Assembly: GCF_025961205.1 (NCBI RefSeq)
Contig: NZ_JAOQNH010000003.1
Span: forward strand, 310,001-374,000
Direction of reading: 5' to 3'
Source: Azospirillum fermentarium
Lineage (GTDB): Bacteria > Pseudomonadota > Alphaproteobacteria > Azospirillales > Azospirillaceae
Length of the DNA stretch: 64,000 bases
The position numbers and the translations under genes are program-made. Shown here one piece after another: positions 33,655-42,473 of the stretch. Under the pieces are notes generated by a model. The model saw nothing but the letters and a program-made list of their open reading frames with translations, did not search any database and was not told the origin of the DNA. Positions within the stretch are counted from its first letter, which is position 1; the number at the start of each line of letters is the position of its first letter.

Positions 33655-34726
33655 ACCGACCGTTGATTCGTCCGGGCAAAGCCCCCTGACCCTGCTGTCC
33701 TGGCCCTACCGCCGCGGGGTGATGAACCCCTACACCGAGCGGATGGGGCGGGCGGTCGCCGAGCGGGGGATGGATGTCGCCGAATTCTCCCCCTGGCGGC
33801 TGCTGGCCGGGCGGGCCGACGTCTGGCACATGCATTGGCCCGAAGGGGCGGTGCGCAGCCGCAACCCGGCGGTGGCGGCCCTCCGCCTGGGGGCCTTCGC
33901 GCTGCTGGTGCTGGCGGCACGGGCGCGGGGGGTGGCGTGCGTGTGGACCGTCCACAACCTGCAAGGCCATGACCGCACCCACCCGCGGCTGGAGGAATGG
34001 CTGTGGCGGTTCCTGGTGCCGCGGCTGGACGGTGTGGTGCTGCTGTCCCAGGCGACGGAAGCGCCGCTGTGGCGCCGCCACCCGGCGTCCCGCCGGCTGC
34101 CGTCGCGGGTCGTGCCCCACGGGCATTTCCGCGGCGTCTATCCCAACACCATCGGGCGGGACGCGGCGCGCGCCCGCTACGGCTTCGGCCCGCGGGACCG
34201 GGTGGCGGCCTTCGTCGGGCGCATCCGGCCCTATAAGAACGTGGACCAGCTGATCGCCGCCGTGCGCGGGCTGGACGATCCCGACTTGCGGCTGGTGGTG
34301 GCGGGGCATGCCGACGACCCGGCGCTGGGGGACCGGCTGCGCGCCCTGGCCGGGGACGATCCGCGCATCCGCCTGGACCTCGGCTTCCTGCCCGACGACG
34401 CCATGCAGGTGCCGCTGAACGCCGCCGATCTGGTGGTCCTGCCCTATCAGGACATCCTGAATTCCGGGGCGGCCATCCTGGCGCTGTCCTTCGGGCGCCC
34501 GGTGCTGGTGCCCGGCCTCGGCGCCATGGGCGAGCTGCGGGCCATGGCCGGGCATCCGTGGGTGCAGTGCTTCGACGGCCCCCTGACCGCCGGAGCCCTG
34601 GAGCGCGCGCTGGCGGCGGTCCCGGCGCGGGGGGATCCCGACCTCACCCCCCTGGACTGGAGCGAGAGCGGGCGGCGGCTGGCGGACTTCTACGCCAGCC
34701 TGTGCCGCCGGGGGGCGGGGCGATGA
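33644..34726 (+). CDS. Glycosyltransferase (GT4-like)
   Basis: This 360-residue GT-B protein has an N-terminal LLSWPYRRGVMNPYTERMG, an ADVWHMHWPEG acceptor-side motif, VWTVHNLQGHD, and a donor half with AAFVGRIRPYKNVDQLIAAV (near residue 185) and ILNSGAAILALSFGRPVLVP (near 275). The HWPE and VHN motifs are shared by a group of exopolysaccharide glycosyltransferases related to GT4. The stop overlaps the polymerase start (ATGA). Confidence 0.88.
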   Translation: MTAEPTVDSSGQSPLTLLSWPYRRGVMNPYTERMGRAVAERGMDVAEFSPWRLLAGRADVWHMHWPEGAVRSRNPAVAALRLGAFALLVLAARARGVACVWTVHNLQGHDRTHPRLEEWLWRFLVPRLDGVVLLSQATEAPLWRRHPASRRLPSRVVPHGHFRGVYPNTIGRDAARARYGFGPRDRVAAFVGRIRPYKNVDQLIAAVRGLDDPDLRLVVAGHADDPALGDRLRALAGDDPRIRLDLGFLPDDAMQVPLNAADLVVLPYQDILNSGAAILALSFGRPVLVPGLGAMGELRAMAGHPWVQCFDGPLTAGALERALAAVPARGDPDLTPLDWSESGRRLADFYASLCRRGAGR

Positions 34727-36081
34727 CGGCCCATGGGACGGCCCATGGGACGGTCCACGGGGGGGGCCGGGGCTGGGCGCTTCCCGCCGCCGCGGGGCCC
34801 GCCGTGCCCTCGACGGTGCCGTGGGGGCGGGTGCTGGTGGCGCTTGCCATCGGCTATTTCATCCTGCAGCACGGGCTGTTCGTTCCCGGCGGCCCGTTTT
34901 TGCGCGGCGGCGTGCAGGTGGGGGCGGAGGATGTCGCCAACGGTCCCCGTCAGGTGGTCTGGCCCCTGCTGCTGCTGGCGGCGGTGCCCCTGGGGGTGTG
35001 GGTGCACGGCCGGGTGCGGCGGCTGGCGCTGTCCATGCCGTTCGTGACCGCGGCGCTGGCGTGGTCGTGGGCCAGCGTCGGCTGGGCCGCCTTTCCCATG
35101 GTCAGCCTGAAGCGGGTGCTGCTGCTGACGGTGGTGACGCTGGTGTTCCTGATCGGTGCCGCCGCGGTGCGCCGGCCGGCGGAGCTGTGGCGCCCGGTGG
35201 CGCTGGTGCTGGCCGGCATCATCGCCATCGACCTTGTGTCGGCGGTGTTCGTTCCGTCCCTGGGGCGGGAGGATTCCGGCGCCTTCGTCGGCCTGCACGC
35301 GTCCAAGAACACCGCGGGCGCCATCAGCGCGCTGGCGATCCTGGTGTGGTTCTTCGCCGGGCGCTTTCTGCCCGAATGGCGGGGTCTGCGGGTGCTGGTG
35401 CTGCTGGCGGGGCTGGCTTTCCTGGCCGGCACCGACAGCAAGACCTCCATGGGCGCGCTGCTGGTCAGCGGCGGCACGGCGGTGGTGCTGACCGCCCTGG
35501 CGCGGGCCGGGCCGCTGACGGTGGCCGTGGGGCTGTGGCTGGCGCTGGTGCTGGCGGCCCTGGCCGGGTTCGCGGTTTATCTGGTCACACCGGCGGCGGT
35601 GCTGACCGCCCTGTTCGGCGACGCCACGCTGACCGGGCGCACCGACCTGTGGGGATTCCTCTGGCCCTTCGTCGGAGACCGCCCCTGGACCGGCATGGGG
35701 TATCAGTCCCTGTGGCTGACCGGCGGGGTGGGGGTGATCGAGCGCTGGTCGCCGTCCTTCCTGAACTGGGCGGTGCACCAGGCCCACAACGGCTATCTCG
35801 ACCTGCTGCTGACCACCGGCGTCATCGGGTTGGGGCTGCTGCTGGCCGGGGTGGCGGCGGGCATGGTGCGGGCGCTGGCGCTGGAGGCGGCGGGCCGGTC
35901 CCCCGGCTGCGGCGCGCTGGCGGTGTCGGTGCTGGTCTTCGCCCTGATCCACAACGCCACCGAAAGCTCGCTGCTGCGCGGCGACCACACGGTGTGGGGC
36001 TTCACCTTCCTGGCGCTGGTGTCGGCGGCCCTGGGCCGGCGCGCATCCGGCAAAAAAACCTCTCTTCACCGAAACCCGTGA
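34723..36081 (+). CDS. O-antigen/exopolysaccharide polymerase (Wzy/ExoQ-like)
   Basis: The ATG at 34723 overlaps the upstream stop by four bases and gives 452 residues with about 11 membrane helices. Family marks are AFVGLHASKNTAGAISALAI, the short AGTDSKTS motif before a helix, and a large periplasmic loop with LTGRTDLWGFLWPFVGDRP and HQAHNGYLDLLLTTGVIGLG (Wzy_C/RfaL pattern). It polymerises repeat units in the periplasm. The N-terminus is a repeat peptide (TAHGTAHGTVHGGG) coded by tandem 12-bp units, which may vary in copy number. Confidence 0.9.
   Translation: MTAHGTAHGTVHGGGRGWALPAAAGPAVPSTVPWGRVLVALAIGYFILQHGLFVPGGPFLRGGVQVGAEDVANGPRQVVWPLLLLAAVPLGVWVHGRVRRLALSMPFVTAALAWSWASVGWAAFPMVSLKRVLLLTVVTLVFLIGAAAVRRPAELWRPVALVLAGIIAIDLVSAVFVPSLGREDSGAFVGLHASKNTAGAISALAILVWFFAGRFLPEWRGLRVLVLLAGLAFLAGTDSKTSMGALLVSGGTAVVLTALARAGPLTVAVGLWLALVLAALAGFAVYLVTPAAVLTALFGDATLTGRTDLWGFLWPFVGDRPWTGMGYQSLWLTGGVGVIERWSPSFLNWAVHQAHNGYLDLLLTTGVIGLGLLLAGVAAGMVRALALEAAGRSPGCGALAVSVLVFALIHNATESSLLRGDHTVWGFTFLALVSAALGRRASGKKTSLHRNP
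34726..34761 (+). repeat. Tandem 12-bp repeat in the polymerase N-terminus
   Basis: ACGGCCCATGGG occurs twice perfectly (34726-34737, 34738-34749), followed by a third copy with two changes. It encodes the T-A-H-G motif. Because the unit is a multiple of three, copy changes would lengthen or shorten the cytoplasmic N-terminus without frameshift. Confidence 0.85.
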
Positions 36082-36100
36082 CATTCGGGGGGAAGAAAAA

Positions 36101-38455
36101 ATGACGACTTCCCAGCGTTTCCGTGTCGTTAATCTTTGCACCTCTTTCTATAGGGCAACGGTCAGCGCAATCTTGCTGACATTCTTGTCACTCTATGCCA
36201 GTCCCCTGGCATCAAAAGAGGTCAAAATGACGGCTGCTATGGAGGTTCGCTGGGCACCTCCGTCCTTGGCGCCCGGTTATACGGTGCTTGATCTTTCCAA
36301 GACGGGCACACAGACATGGTTTAAGTTTGGCGACAACGAAGATGTTCTGATTATTCCCCCGCCGGGAACCTACACTCTCGACCGTCTGGAAATCAGCGGC
36401 GGGCGGAACATCATCCTATCCGGCGGTGACTTCGTTCCCGCCGGCGGCACGGCCACCGCGACCTTGAAATTCACCAACATCCACGGTCAGGTGTGGGTGG
36501 AAGGGGTCCACGTCGATAACCGCAACGTGGGCGAACGCGACGCCATCGCCGCCTTCGCCGCCAAGGGGTCGGAAGGGACCTTCACGCTTCAGAACAGCTT
36601 CATCGACCATGTGACGGGATCGTACAACGGCGTCCACGGCGACGTCTTCCAGCCCCACGGGGATCTGCAGCACATCCGCATGTACAACGTGGTGGGGCGC
36701 AGCAACTTCCAGGGCCTGTTCCTCGATCCGCAGAACGAGATCAAATCGGTCGATCTGGTGAACGTGCAGATGCAGTATCTGCCGGGGGGCGACCCCATCA
36801 CCTTCCTCTATAATTTCTGGATGAACGACGGCCGCCCGCCCTATCCCGTCACCCTGGACAACGTGTGGGTGGACCAGCGGCCGGGGCAGGACGCCGCCCA
36901 GCAATCGGTGTTTCCGCCCAAGGCGTGGGGCACGGTGCGCACCGGCGACGACATCACGTGGCCCACCATGCCGTTCACCGGCGACATGAAGGTCGGCACC
37001 CCGCCGCAGGGGTATTTCGTCACGCCCGAGCAGACCGGCACGTCCTATGCCCGCACGGCGGCGGAGCTTCAGGCCCTGTGGTCGGCCACCCTGCCGCCGG
37101 CCCCGGTGCCGCCGCACACGCTGCCCACCGCGCCGCCGGCGTCCGGTTCGCCCATCAACTACATCGACGGCACCGACGGCAACGACGTGCTGCACGGCAG
37201 CGCCATCAACGACCAGATCAACGGGCGCAACGGCGACGACACCATGGTCGGCGGGTCGGGTGACGACACCTACATCGTCAACCGCCTGCGCGACATGCCG
37301 CTGGAACTGGCGGGGGAGGGCACCGACACCGTTCTGACCTCGCTGGAAGGCTATCACCTGCCCAATCACGTGGAGAACCTGACCGGCACCTCGGCCACCG
37401 GGATGCTGCTGCTGGGCAACGCGCTTGCCAACCGGATCCTGGGCGGGGCCGGGGCCGACACCCTGGACGGCGGGGCCGGCAACGACCTGCTGGCCGGCGG
37501 GGCGGGCAACGACACCTTCGTCGTGCGCCACGGCGGCGGGCAGGACATCATCCAGGACTTCGCCCCCGGCGACATCCTGCGGCTGGAGGGGTACGGCTCC
37601 GTCACCGCCGATCAGGTGAAGGCCACGGCCTGGACCGCCGGAACCAGCCTCGTTCTGGAACTGGGCGGGGGCGAGCGGGTGATCCTGCAGAACCAGGATC
37701 CGTCGGCGCTGGCATGGATGGACATCCGCATGGTGTCCGACGATCTCAGCAGCCGCTCCGCCGCCACCCTGCCGCTGTCGCAGCCGTCCACGGTGTGGCT
37801 GAAGGGGACGGCGGGCGACGACGACATGACCGGCACCCCCGGACACGATTACCTGAACGGCCAGGGTGGCAACAACACTCTGCGCGGCGGGCTGGGCGAC
37901 GACCGTTACAACGTCGGCGGCATGCAGGACACGGTGATCGAAAAGGCGGGCGAAGGCATCGACACCGTGCAGAACTGGGGGCGCTATTACCGCCTGCCCG
38001 ACCATGTGGAGAATCTGGAGCTGATGCGCGCCGACGGGGCGGTCGGCGTCGGGAACGACATGGACAACGTGCTGACCGGCAGCGCCAGCGACGATGTGCT
38101 GTACGGCATGGGCGGCAACGACCTGCTGATCGGGGGGCCGGGCAATGATGTGCTGATCGGCGGGGCGGGCCGCGACGTGTTCCGCGTCACCTCGCTCGAC
38201 CACGGCTGCGACGTGGTGGTGGATTTCCAGTCCGGCATCGACCGGCTGGACCTGCGCCCCCTCGTGGCGGAGATCTCGGGCGGCCTGCTGTCGCTGTTCG
38301 CCTACAACCTGCGCATCGTCAACAGCGACGACGGTGTGACGGTGGAGGTGATGCGGCAGGACGTGCCCCTGGACTTCGTGCCCATCTTCCATCTGGAAGG
38401 GGTGACGCACATCAACGCCGACACCGACATCATCCTGACCGACGCCATGGCGTGA
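36101..38455 (+). CDS. Beta-helix protein with four RTX calcium-binding blocks
   Basis: This 784-residue protein sits 19 bp after the polymerase gene. Residues about 15-38 form a hydrophobic signal-like segment (ATVSAILLTFLSLYASPLA). Residues about 60-320 have the short strand-turn periodicity of a right-handed beta-helix, with DNRNVGERDAIAAFA and SYNGVHGDVFQPHGDLQHI, and resemble pectate-lyase-like domains. Four RTX blocks follow near 355-395, 438-500, 567-615 and 650-720, with nonamers such as GGAGADTLDGGAGNDLL. This layout suggests a secreted polymer-binding or polymer-cutting enzyme acting on the product of this operon. Activity is not provable from sequence, and no transporter genes are adjacent. 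Confidence 0.78.
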   Translation: MTTSQRFRVVNLCTSFYRATVSAILLTFLSLYASPLASKEVKMTAAMEVRWAPPSLAPGYTVLDLSKTGTQTWFKFGDNEDVLIIPPPGTYTLDRLEISGGRNIILSGGDFVPAGGTATATLKFTNIHGQVWVEGVHVDNRNVGERDAIAAFAAKGSEGTFTLQNSFIDHVTGSYNGVHGDVFQPHGDLQHIRMYNVVGRSNFQGLFLDPQNEIKSVDLVNVQMQYLPGGDPITFLYNFWMNDGRPPYPVTLDNVWVDQRPGQDAAQQSVFPPKAWGTVRTGDDITWPTMPFTGDMKVGTPPQGYFVTPEQTGTSYARTAAELQALWSATLPPAPVPPHTLPTAPPASGSPINYIDGTDGNDVLHGSAINDQINGRNGDDTMVGGSGDDTYIVNRLRDMPLELAGEGTDTVLTSLEGYHLPNHVENLTGTSATGMLLLGNALANRILGGAGADTLDGGAGNDLLAGGAGNDTFVVRHGGGQDIIQDFAPGDILRLEGYGSVTADQVKATAWTAGTSLVLELGGGERVILQNQDPSALAWMDIRMVSDDLSSRSAATLPLSQPSTVWLKGTAGDDDMTGTPGHDYLNGQGGNNTLRGGLGDDRYNVGGMQDTVIEKAGEGIDTVQNWGRYYRLPDHVENLELMRADGAVGVGNDMDNVLTGSASDDVLYGMGGNDLLIGGPGNDVLIGGAGRDVFRVTSLDHGCDVVVDFQSGIDRLDLRPLVAEISGGLLSLFAYNLRIVNSDDGVTVEVMRQDVPLDFVPIFHLEGVTHINADTDIILTDAMA

Positions 38456-38463
38456 TGGAGGGG

Positions 38464-38520
38464 CCGGGAAGGGGGCGTACCGGCCGCTGCGGGGGCCGCG
38501 CGTCCCCCTCCTTTTCCCGG
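38464..38520. terminator. Hairpin between convergent RTX and chemoreceptor genes
   Basis: CCGGGAA (38464-38470) pairs with TTCCCGG (38514-38520), continued by GGGGG/CCCCC (38471-38475 with 38504-38508) across a five-base bulge, and an inner GGCCGC repeat. It sits in the 82-bp gap between two convergent genes. There is no strong T-tract on either strand, so it may slow polymerase in both directions rather than act as a classical terminator. Confidence 0.45.
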
Positions 38521-38537
38521 CATGCCGCCCTTGCGGT

Positions 38538-39848
38538 TCAGGCGGCCTTGATGCGGGTGATGAAGGCGGTGAGCTGCTCCTGAAGCGCGTCGGCCTGCCG
38601 GCACAGCGCGTCGGCGGCGGTGCCGATGTCGCCGGCCACCCCGTTGGTCTGTTCCGCCGCCTGCCGCACGGTGGTGATGGAGGCGGTGACCGCCCCGGTC
38701 CCGGCGGCGGCATCGGTGACGTTGCGGCTGATCTCCTCGGTCACCGCGTTCTGCTGCAGCACCGCCCCGGCGATGGTGGCCGAGGTTTCCTCGATATGGC
38801 CGATGGTGCCGGTGATCTCCTGCAAGGCCCGGCCCGCCCCTTCGGCCACCTGGCGGATGCGTTCCACCTGGGCGGCGATGTCGCCGGTGGCGCGCGCGGT
38901 CTGGTCGGCCAGGGATTTCACCTCGGTCGCCACCACGGCGAATCCCTTGCCGGCGGCCCCGGCGCGGGCGGCCTCGATGGTGGCGTTCAGCGCCAGCATG
39001 TTGGTCTTTGACGCGATGTCCTGAATGAGCGCCACCACGCTGCCGATCTGGGCCGTGGCCTCGGCCAGTTCATGCACGGCGCTGTTGGTGCGGCTGGCCA
39101 TGGCCACCGCATCGGTGGCGATGGAGGTGGCGACCGAGGTCTGCTGCTTGATGGCGTCGAACGACGACATCAACTGGTCCGCGGCGGACGCCACCGCCTG
39201 CACGTTGACCGAGGCGCGCTCCGCCCCGCAGGCGGCCCCGTTGGCGTCCTCCACCGCACTGGCGGCGTTCCGGGTCAACTGGCGGGCGCTGGACTGAAGC
39301 TGTTCCACCGCCGCCTTCACGCTCAGCAGCACGTGATGGACGTTGTCCTCGGCAAAGCGGATGGCCTCGGCGTCGCGGTCCTTCATCTGGTCCAGCGAAC
39401 GGTTGATGGTGGTGGCGTGGCGGGCGAAATCGCCGCGCAGGCCGGTTTGCAGGATCTTGCGGTAATACTGCCGGGCGTTGGCGTGCTGCATGGCCGCGTC
39501 CGCCTCCTTGCAGAAGGCTTCCGTCAGGTCCAGCAGGCGGTTCACGTTGCGCAGCATCTGGCCGATGTTGCCGTGGCCGCGGATGCCCATCACCCGCACC
39601 GACAGGTCGCCGCCCGCGGCGGCCGCGCACGCGCGCATGGCCTTGTCGATGCTGGCGTTGGCGCGCTTCAGCGACGCGATGGTCACCGCCGAGGGGATCA
39701 GCAGCAACAGCGTGGCGGCGGCGGCGGGATGGTCCCCCGCCGCGGCGAGCCCGGCGGACAGCAGCGCCACCAGCCCGGCCCCGGCCCACGCGGCGGCACC
39801 GGCGCGGGCGATGGACGACAGATTAGAGACTGAGGACAAATTCGTCAT
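38538..39848 (-). CDS. Methyl-accepting chemotaxis protein without periplasmic domain
   Basis: This 436-residue receptor has two close hydrophobic segments at residues about 15-58 with no room for a periplasmic sensor. A helical linker of about 110 residues follows, and then the signalling domain. The conserved hairpin tip is IQDIASKTNMLALNATIEAA, flanked by AGAAGKGFAVVATEVKSLADQT. The receptor would bind CheW and CheA and needs an outside sensor. Its start overlaps the end of the upstream PAS gene by 26 bp, so the PAS protein is the probable sensor partner. It has no CheR-docking pentapeptide at the C-terminus (ends ITRIKAA). Confidence 0.9.
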   Translation of the reverse strand: MTNLSSVSNLSSIARAGAAAWAGAGLVALLSAGLAAAGDHPAAAATLLLLIPSAVTIASLKRANASIDKAMRACAAAAGGDLSVRVMGIRGHGNIGQMLRNVNRLLDLTEAFCKEADAAMQHANARQYYRKILQTGLRGDFARHATTINRSLDQMKDRDAEAIRFAEDNVHHVLLSVKAAVEQLQSSARQLTRNAASAVEDANGAACGAERASVNVQAVASAADQLMSSFDAIKQQTSVATSIATDAVAMASRTNSAVHELAEATAQIGSVVALIQDIASKTNMLALNATIEAARAGAAGKGFAVVATEVKSLADQTARATGDIAAQVERIRQVAEGAGRALQEITGTIGHIEETSATIAGAVLQQNAVTEEISRNVTDAAAGTGAVTASITTVRQAAEQTNGVAGDIGTAADALCRQADALQEQLTAFITRIKAA

Positions 39849-40347
39849 AGCTCATCCCCTCGTGCGCCAGGGCTTCGTTCAGGATCGCGGTGGCCGCGGC
39901 CATGCCGGCGTCGGCGCCGGACGCCGCCTCTTCCGCCCGCCGCATGCGGCGGTACAGCGGTTCCACCCGCGCGATGGCGTCGCGCCGCGGAACCCGGCGG
40001 TTGGAGTGGTAGCCGGTGATGCTGCCGTCACCCGCGTGGTTGGGGGTGATGTGGGCCAGAACCCAGTAATGATCGCCGTTCTTCGCCCGGTTGTTCACAT
40101 AGGCGAAGATCTCCCGCCCCTCGCGGATGGTGGCCCACAGCAGGCGGAACACCGCCTGCGGCATTCCGGGATGGCGGATGATGCTGTGCGGCTGACCGAT
40201 CAGTTCGGATTCGCTGTACCCCGCCACATCCAGGAAGATGTCGTTGACGTAGGTCAGCCGCCCCTGAAGGTCGGTCTTGCTGACGATGATCTCGTCCGGG
40301 GAAAAGGTTCGCTCGATCCCACTCAGGCTCACTCCGGTCCGGGCCAT
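39823..40347 (-). CDS. PAS-domain protein, Aer-like sensor module
   Basis: This 174-residue soluble protein is one PAS domain plus a helical tail. Residues 15-115 match the Aer-type PAS: IVSKTDLQGRLTYVNDIFLDVAGY, ELIGQPHSIIRHPGMPQAVF, then KNGDHYWVLAHITP. Such domains bind FAD and report redox or oxygen. In Aer the PAS and the receptor are one protein; here they are two overlapping genes. The tail (residues 120-174) could dock on the receptor's cytoplasmic linker. No membrane segment is present. The 256-bp divergent region upstream is shared with hyi. Confidence 0.88.
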   Translation of the reverse strand: MARTGVSLSGIERTFSPDEIIVSKTDLQGRLTYVNDIFLDVAGYSESELIGQPHSIIRHPGMPQAVFRLLWATIREGREIFAYVNNRAKNGDHYWVLAHITPNHAGDGSITGYHSNRRVPRRDAIARVEPLYRRMRRAEEAASGADAGMAAATAILNEALAHEGMSYDEFVLSL

Positions 40348-40603
40348 GGCCGTGCCCTCTCACAACAGCGGCGGACCTGCACGTCCGCCCGCCTTCGCAT
40401 ATGCAAAAAACGCACCATAACCATGATTGTTTGGAATCAAGATTTTACACGAAACAATCAATTTTAGAGGACATTTGCCGATGTAGCGAATGCGCCAGAC
40501 CGGTGCCGTTTGTCGGCTAAACGACAGAGCGCCGGCGCGCTGGGAGCGGGTGGGGCCATGGGGTATGATGCCCGTCCCGCCCGGATCTCAAGGACCATCG
40601 CCC

Positions 40604-41383
40604 GTGCCCGTCTTCGCCGCCAACCTGACCATGATGTTCACCGAATGGGACTTCCTCGACCGCTTCGACGCGGCGGCGGAGGCGGGATTCACGGCGGTGG
40701 AATACCTCTTCCCCTATGATCATCCGGCGGAAGCCGTTGCCGCCCGTCTGGAGCGCAGCGGGCTGACCCAGGCGCTGTTCAACATGCCCCCCGGCAACTG
40801 GGCGGCGGGGGAACGGGGGGTGGCCGCCCTGCCGGACCGTTTCGCCGATGTCCGCGCCGGGGTGGAGCGGGCGCTGGACTATGCCGCCGCCACCGGCTGC
40901 CGCCGGCTGCACATGATGGCCGGCATCGCCGATCCGTCCGACGGGGCGGCGGCGGCCTCCTACCGCCGGGCGGTGGACCACGCCGCCGGACGGCTGGGGG
41001 AGGCGGGGGTGGACCTGCTGCTGGAGCCGATCAACACCCGCGACATGCCGGGCTATTTCCTCAATTGCTTCGCGGCGGCGGAGGCGGTGATCGCCGCCGC
41101 CGGCCATGCCAATGTGCGGCTGCAGTTCGACATCTACCACCGTCAGATCCTGCACGGCGACGTCACCCGCGCGCTGCGCCGGCTCCTGCCGCTGACCGGG
41201 CACGTCCAGATCGCCAGCGTGCCGTCGCGCCACGAGCCGGATGGGGAGGAACTGAACCATCCCTTCCTGTTCGCCGAACTGGACCGGCTGGGCTACGGCG
41301 GGTTCGTCGGGTGCGAATACCGCCCACGGGGAGCCACCCGCGACGGGCTGGGGTGGTTCGCCCCCTACGCCGCCCGGCCATGA
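40604..41383 (+). CDS. hyi: Hydroxypyruvate isomerase family protein
   Basis: The GTG at 40604 gives 259 residues, the usual length, with the family opening MPVFAANLTMMFTEWDFLDR. The upstream frame (from 40490) lacks similarity. Other marks are AVEYLFPYDHPAE, LLLEPINTRDMPGYFL with the metal-ligand Glu, LQFDIYHRQILHGDV with the second ligand region, and FVGCEYRPRG with the last. The enzyme converts hydroxypyruvate and tartronate semialdehyde in glyoxylate metabolism. No glyoxylate-pathway partners are adjacent, so the substrate could differ within this TIM-barrel family. Confidence 0.88.
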   Translation: MPVFAANLTMMFTEWDFLDRFDAAAEAGFTAVEYLFPYDHPAEAVAARLERSGLTQALFNMPPGNWAAGERGVAALPDRFADVRAGVERALDYAAATGCRRLHMMAGIADPSDGAAAASYRRAVDHAAGRLGEAGVDLLLEPINTRDMPGYFLNCFAAAEAVIAAAGHANVRLQFDIYHRQILHGDVTRALRRLLPLTGHVQIASVPSRHEPDGEELNHPFLFAELDRLGYGGFVGCEYRPRGATRDGLGWFAPYAARP

Positions 41384-41491
41384 GGAGAAGGCAGGGCTGA
41401 CCCAACGGGCAAGGGCGCGAGACAGCCGGGGCCGGGTGTGGTAGGAGGCGGGCCGTCCCGCATCCTTTTCCCAGCCGGCGATTCCCATCCC

Positions 41492-42382
41492 ATGTCCTCC
41501 GCCTCCACCCTCCGCGCCACGGCCATCGGCGCGCTTGCCATTCTCATCTGGTCGTCCCTGGCGCCCGTGACGGCGCTGGCGGGAACGGTGCCGCCGTTCC
41601 AGCTCGTGGCCTGCTCCTTCGCCATGGCGGCGGCGCTGGGGCTGGGGTGGAGCGTGATCCGCGGGCGCAGCCCGGCGGGCGCCTTCCGCCAGCCCCCGGC
41701 GGTGTGGGCGGTGGGGATCGGCGGGCTGTTCGGTTACCATTCCCTCTATTTCCTGGCCTTGCAGTCGGCCCCGCCGGTGGAGGCCAGCCTGATCAACTAT
41801 CTCTGGCCGCTGCTGATCGTGGTGCTGTCGGCCACGCTTCCGGGGGAACGGTTGGCGCCGGGCCATGTGCTGGGGGCGCTGGCGGGGCTGGCCGGCACGG
41901 TGCTGCTGGTGACCAAGGGGCAGGGGCTGGCCATCGACACGCGTTACGTCACCGGCTATGCCGCCGCCTTGGGCGCCGCGGTCACCTGGGCGGTCTATTC
42001 GGTGCTGCGGCGGCGGATCACCGGCGGGACCGACGATGCGGTCACCGGCTTCTGCCTCGTCACCGCGGTGCTGGCCGCGGTCTGCCATCTGGTGTGGGAA
42101 CCGACGGTGTGGCCCGACAGCACGCTGGGCTGGGCGGCGCTGCTGTTCATCGGGCTGGGGCCGGCGGGATCGGCGTTCTTTCTGTGGGATCACGGGGTGC
42201 GCAACGGCGACATCCGCACGCTGGGCACCCTGTCCTATGCCGCGCCCATCCTGTCCACGCTGCTGCTGATCGCCGGGGGGCTGGCGTCGGGGCATTGGAG
42301 CGTGTGGGCGGCCTGCGCCGTCATCACCGCCGGGTCGCTGCTGTCCAGCCGCGAGATGGTGCGCGGCCCGCGCGCCCGCTGA
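41492..42382 (+). CDS. DMT/EamA-family transporter
   Basis: The ATG at 41492 gives 296 residues with ten membrane helices in two EamA repeats, the first starting AIGALAILIWSSLAPVTALA. Marks include FGYHSLYFLALQSAPPVEASLINYLWPL in repeat one and YAAALGAAVTWAVYSVLRRR at the start of repeat two. It belongs to the group with aromatic amino acid and drug exporters (YddG-like pattern). It lies 108 bp after hyi and 91 bp before the lipoprotein gene. The substrate is not predictable. Confidence 0.88.
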   Translation: MSSASTLRATAIGALAILIWSSLAPVTALAGTVPPFQLVACSFAMAAALGLGWSVIRGRSPAGAFRQPPAVWAVGIGGLFGYHSLYFLALQSAPPVEASLINYLWPLLIVVLSATLPGERLAPGHVLGALAGLAGTVLLVTKGQGLAIDTRYVTGYAAALGAAVTWAVYSVLRRRITGGTDDAVTGFCLVTAVLAAVCHLVWEPTVWPDSTLGWAALLFIGLGPAGSAFFLWDHGVRNGDIRTLGTLSYAAPILSTLLLIAGGLASGHWSVWAACAVITAGSLLSSREMVRGPRAR

Positions 42383-42473
42383 ACCGGCCCCGGTGCAGGG
42401 GCGGTGGAACCACCCGGCCGGGACGATGTTGAGACGGGGATTGCGTCCCCTCTCGCCCGCGGGGTATCCACCC

